Shown piece after piece: positions 61,453-64,000 of a stretch of 64,000 bases of DNA. The position numbers were made by a program, and so were the translations under genes. Position 1 is the first letter of the stretch, and each line of letters begins with the position of its first letter. Origin of the DNA: Phycisphaerales bacterium. GTDB taxonomy: Bacteria > Planctomycetota > Phycisphaerae > Phycisphaerales > SM1A02. The DNA lies in contig JAQWNP010000016.1 in the NCBI GenBank assembly GCA_029268515.1, positions 1-64,000 of the forward strand, written 5' to 3'. The notes below the pieces were generated by a model. That model made no database searches and was not told the origin of the DNA. It saw nothing but the letters and a program-made list of their open reading frames with translations.

Positions 61453-62961
61453 ATGATGACGAACACCTCGCTACTTCCCATCAACCCATCCCAGTTTGAT
61501 TACTGGAAAGCGCACCACCTACTGACGCGGGCCGGTTTCGGCGGCACACCCGCTCAAGTGCAACAGTTAGCGAGCCTCGGCTTAAACCAAGCTGTGGACC
61601 TCCTTCTTGATTACCAAGAATTACCCGCGCCGCCTTTAAAAATGAGCCAATTCGATTCAGGCATCATTCGACCCTACAGCCAGCAGGAACGTGCCGTGGT
61701 CACAAAAGCTCGTCGCAATAGTGACGAAGCAGCATTGTCTCGAATTCGACAACAGCGAAACGAGCAGCGTGCGCAAGATCGTGGCCAGATGCGACGTATT
61801 CAGGCTTGGTGGCTGAAACGCATCATCGAAACGAATCGACCAACAGAAGAGAAGATGACACTCTTTTGGCACGGGCATTTTGCATCTAGCTTCCGTGCCG
61901 TCGAAGACAGTTATCACATGCTGATGCAGAACAATCTGTTCCGCCAGCATGCGGTCGGAAACTTTAAAGAACTGGCGCACGCAATCATTCGAGATCCTGC
62001 AATGATTGCTTATCTAAACAATAACCAGAACAGACGGCAGGCTCCCAACGAAAACCTTGCCCGCGAACTGATGGAACTCTTCACCTTAGGTGAAGGGAAT
62101 GCTTACTCTGAAAAAGATATAAAAGAAGGCGCTCGATGCCTGACCGGCTATACCTTTGATGATGACGAATTTGTCTTCAAAGATCGAAATCATGACGATG
62201 AATTTAAAACAGTTTTAGGTTCGCGGGGCCGATTTGATGGACATGACTTCATCGAGCTGATTTTCCGTCGACCAGAAGTTTCTCAATACATCTGCTTCAA
62301 ACTCTATAAATTCTTTGTTCAAGATGTGCCACAGGTCCCTACTCGGGATATCCAAACGCTTATCCAGCGAATGGCAAAAGAACTGCGTAGTAATAATTAT
62401 GAAATTAAGCCGGTCTTAAGAACACTCTTCCGATCACAACACTTCTACGACCAATCCAACCTCGCTGCTCAGATCAAGTCTCCAATACAGCTGACAGTCC
62501 AAGCGGTTCGATCACTCTTAAGAACTGTTCCAGCAGGTGTTCTTCCAGATCTCGCCACGGCCTGCGAAATGATGGGCCAAGGATTGTTCTATCCACCCAC
62601 CGTGCAAGGATGGACCGGGGGACGCAACTGGATTAACACCTCCACGATGTTTGTTCGCCAGAACACATTGATCTATATGCTGACTGGAAGACGTCCTGAC
62701 ATGTACTCATGGGAAACCAGTGGACTTGGAAAATACGATGCCACTCATCTCATTGATCATCTTCGAAAATCAAATGGAACACTTGAACCCAGAGAAGCCA
62801 TTCGCTACCTCCTACGCTTTACGCTTGGTAGTGAGCCTCAAACGGAACGCATAGAAACACTACAGAAGTTCGTTGCTTCACGTGGCAACCGACTTAGCAA
62901 CGATATGATCATTGGCCTTCTTGCGCTTATTGCTGCCATGCCGGAGTACCAACTCTGCTAG
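61453..62961 (+). CDS. DUF1800 family protein
   Basis: About 502 residues from the ATG at 61453 (an adjacent ATG at 61456 is also possible; AAAGGA lies just upstream; a reading from 61378 lacks a clear site). DUF1800 marks are HHLLTRAGFGGTPAQV, MTLFWHGHFASSF, NENLARELMELFTLGEGN and GWTGGRNWINTSTM. The family's role is unknown, but in planctomycetes and others these genes sit beside DUF1501 genes, as here. No signal peptide is clear. The gap to the next gene is 58 bases. Confidence 0.92.
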   Translation: MMTNTSLLPINPSQFDYWKAHHLLTRAGFGGTPAQVQQLASLGLNQAVDLLLDYQELPAPPLKMSQFDSGIIRPYSQQERAVVTKARRNSDEAALSRIRQQRNEQRAQDRGQMRRIQAWWLKRIIETNRPTEEKMTLFWHGHFASSFRAVEDSYHMLMQNNLFRQHAVGNFKELAHAIIRDPAMIAYLNNNQNRRQAPNENLARELMELFTLGEGNAYSEKDIKEGARCLTGYTFDDDEFVFKDRNHDDEFKTVLGSRGRFDGHDFIELIFRRPEVSQYICFKLYKFFVQDVPQVPTRDIQTLIQRMAKELRSNNYEIKPVLRTLFRSQHFYDQSNLAAQIKSPIQLTVQAVRSLLRTVPAGVLPDLATACEMMGQGLFYPPTVQGWTGGRNWINTSTMFVRQNTLIYMLTGRRPDMYSWETSGLGKYDATHLIDHLRKSNGTLEPREAIRYLLRFTLGSEPQTERIETLQKFVASRGNRLSNDMIIGLLALIAAMPEYQLC

Positions 62962-63019
62962 GCACCTTTTACTACTGAAACGAAGCGCGGACTCTGCGTG
63001 ACGCTCAGGAGCTCAGAAC

Positions 63020-64000
63020 ATGAACGAAATCCCACAAGACGCATACAGTCGCCGACTCTTTCTCCAGCAAGGTGTCACGCTGGCCTCGATGATGGCCACG
63101 GTGCCCTTCTTTGTTGAGAGATCAGCCCATGCAATGATGCGACCAATTGGCTCCATGACGAGTAGCCAAGCAGGCGTCCCTGAAGATCGGGTACTTGTTG
63201 TTGTACAACTCGGCGGTGGGAACGATGGGCTCAATACCGTTGTTCCCTATGGCAACGATGAGTATTACCGCCGTCGCCCCTCATTAGGCATAAAAGCACC
63301 TGGCCAAGAAGGTGGCGCCCTGCGTATTGATGGCGCGGATGGAATTGGTCTCCACCCAAATATGACTGGGCTCAAAGAGCTGATGGATGACGGCGTCGCC
63401 TCCATCGTCCAGGGAGTTGGCTATCCAAATCCCAATCGCTCCCACTTCGCGTCGATGGATATCTGGCATACCGCTGATACATCGGGCAAAGGGTTTGGCT
63501 GGATCGGCAAGTACTTCGACAACACATGCAAAGGAACACCTGAACCTCAAGCCGGCGTCGCCATAGGCAATCAAGTCCCTCTTGCAATGAACGGATCTGT
63601 CCAGTCACCAATCAGTTTTGAGTCAGCCGATGCCTTCCGGTGGGCTGGCCAAGATCTACACAGCTCACTCCGTGAACCTTATGACAATATTACCCGCGAG
63701 GGCAGCACACCTGGTGCAACGGGTGGCAGCCAAATGGACTTCCTGATGCGAACGAGCCTCGATGCCCAGTTAGCGTCAGATCGAATTCGAGCAGCAGTTG
63801 CAAAACAAACGCTTGTGCAATACCCAGGCAATCGCCTCGCTCAGCAACTGAAGATTGTTTCAGCAATGATCCGCGATGAAATGCCCACCCGCGTCTATTA
63901 TGTATCACTTGGCGGGTTTGACACACATGCCAACCAGAGTTTCCAGCATGCCAACCTGATGAGTCAATTGAGTCAGTCGTTGAATGCCTTCTACAAGGAC
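63020..64000 (+). CDS. DUF1501 family protein, Tat-exported (cut by window edge)
   Basis: The first 327 codons of a gene that runs off the window. The ATG at 63020 has AGGAG eight bases upstream. The N-terminus carries a twin-arginine signal (SRRLFLQQG followed by a hydrophobic core and SAHA). DUF1501 marks are VVQLGGGNDGLNTVVPYGNDEYY, GIGLHPNMTGL and VSLGGFDTHANQ. These proteins resemble alkaline-phosphatase/sulfatase-fold enzymes, but the activity is not settled. The pairing with the DUF1800 gene is conserved in many bacteria. Confidence 0.92.
   Translation, partial: MNEIPQDAYSRRLFLQQGVTLASMMATVPFFVERSAHAMMRPIGSMTSSQAGVPEDRVLVVVQLGGGNDGLNTVVPYGNDEYYRRRPSLGIKAPGQEGGALRIDGADGIGLHPNMTGLKELMDDGVASIVQGVGYPNPNRSHFASMDIWHTADTSGKGFGWIGKYFDNTCKGTPEPQAGVAIGNQVPLAMNGSVQSPISFESADAFRWAGQDLHSSLREPYDNITREGSTPGATGGSQMDFLMRTSLDAQLASDRIRAAVAKQTLVQYPGNRLAQQLKIVSAMIRDEMPTRVYYVSLGGFDTHANQSFQHANLMSQLSQSLNAFYKD

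Noticed and set aside
1-64000. CRISPR array, transposon, prophage or defence island
   Set aside because: I saw no spaced direct repeats, transposase, integrase, recombinase, nuclease-helicase set or toxin-antitoxin pair; the gene content is chromosomal core.

Overview
The window looks like a chromosomal segment of a free-living, flagellated, Gram-negative-type planctomycete, most likely of the class Phycisphaerae. The clues are: several secreted proteins ending in a Pro-x-Pro / hydrophobic / poly-Arg sorting tail; a beta-helix protein with a Cys-rich 'GGTW' module and a dockerin-like C-terminus; an adjacent DUF1800/DUF1501 pair; a very large SecA; an FHA-GspE fusion; and FGE-type (formylglycine-generating enzyme) proteins. 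The assignment is inferred from gene content, not from a marker-gene search. I see no integrase, insertion sequence, CRISPR array, prophage or toxin-antitoxin pair; this is mostly core genome.

Layout. 1-4.6 kb (minus strand): a row of secreted sorting-signal proteins, each apparently its own transcription unit, with hairpin terminators between them. 5-12.6 kb: scattered envelope and metabolic genes (a lipoprotein, an M1 peptidase lipoprotein, two small DoxX-like membrane proteins, an SDR oxidoreductase, a formylglycine-generating enzyme, tRNA-Pro, a small lipoprotein). 12.6-17.8 kb (minus): a probable operon korA-korB-mnmG-tRNA-Thr-tRNA-Tyr closed by a strong terminator. 18-24.3 kb: a beta-helix surface protein, an FHA-GspE ATPase, a small basic protein, a Nudix hydrolase and an antiquitin-type aldehyde dehydrogenase.

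24.4-37.5 kb (minus): a flagellar export, motor and regulation cluster in the order motA-motB-fliL-fliN-fliO-fliP-fliQ-fliR-flhB-flhA-flhF-flhG-(small membrane protein)-fliA. It builds the export gate, stator and part of the switch, and ends with the placement proteins FlhF/FlhG and the flagellar sigma factor. Basal-body, hook, filament, FliM/FliG and chemotaxis genes are not here.

37.5-47.6 kb: a lipid kinase; a BamD-like protein, LptE and FtsH (outer-membrane biogenesis and membrane quality control); a compact UvrC; dihydroorotase; then ribosomal protein S2 and EF-Ts. 47.6-51.4 kb (minus): an operon of sugar-phosphate-isomerase-like protein, gamma-glutamyltransferase, a cysteine-less FmdB-like protein and a CpcT/CpeT-like lipoprotein. 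51.6-64 kb: a hotdog-like protein, a polytopic membrane protein, an aquaporin, an enlarged SecA, a small exported protein, a CopA copper ATPase, and the DUF1800/DUF1501 pair, the last gene running off the window end.

The best candidates for something little described are the sorting-tail gene row, the FHA-GspE fusion, the multiply expanded SecA, the cysteine-less FmdB plus CpcT-like pair, and the small membrane protein between flhG and fliA. No clear new defence or mobile system is visible.
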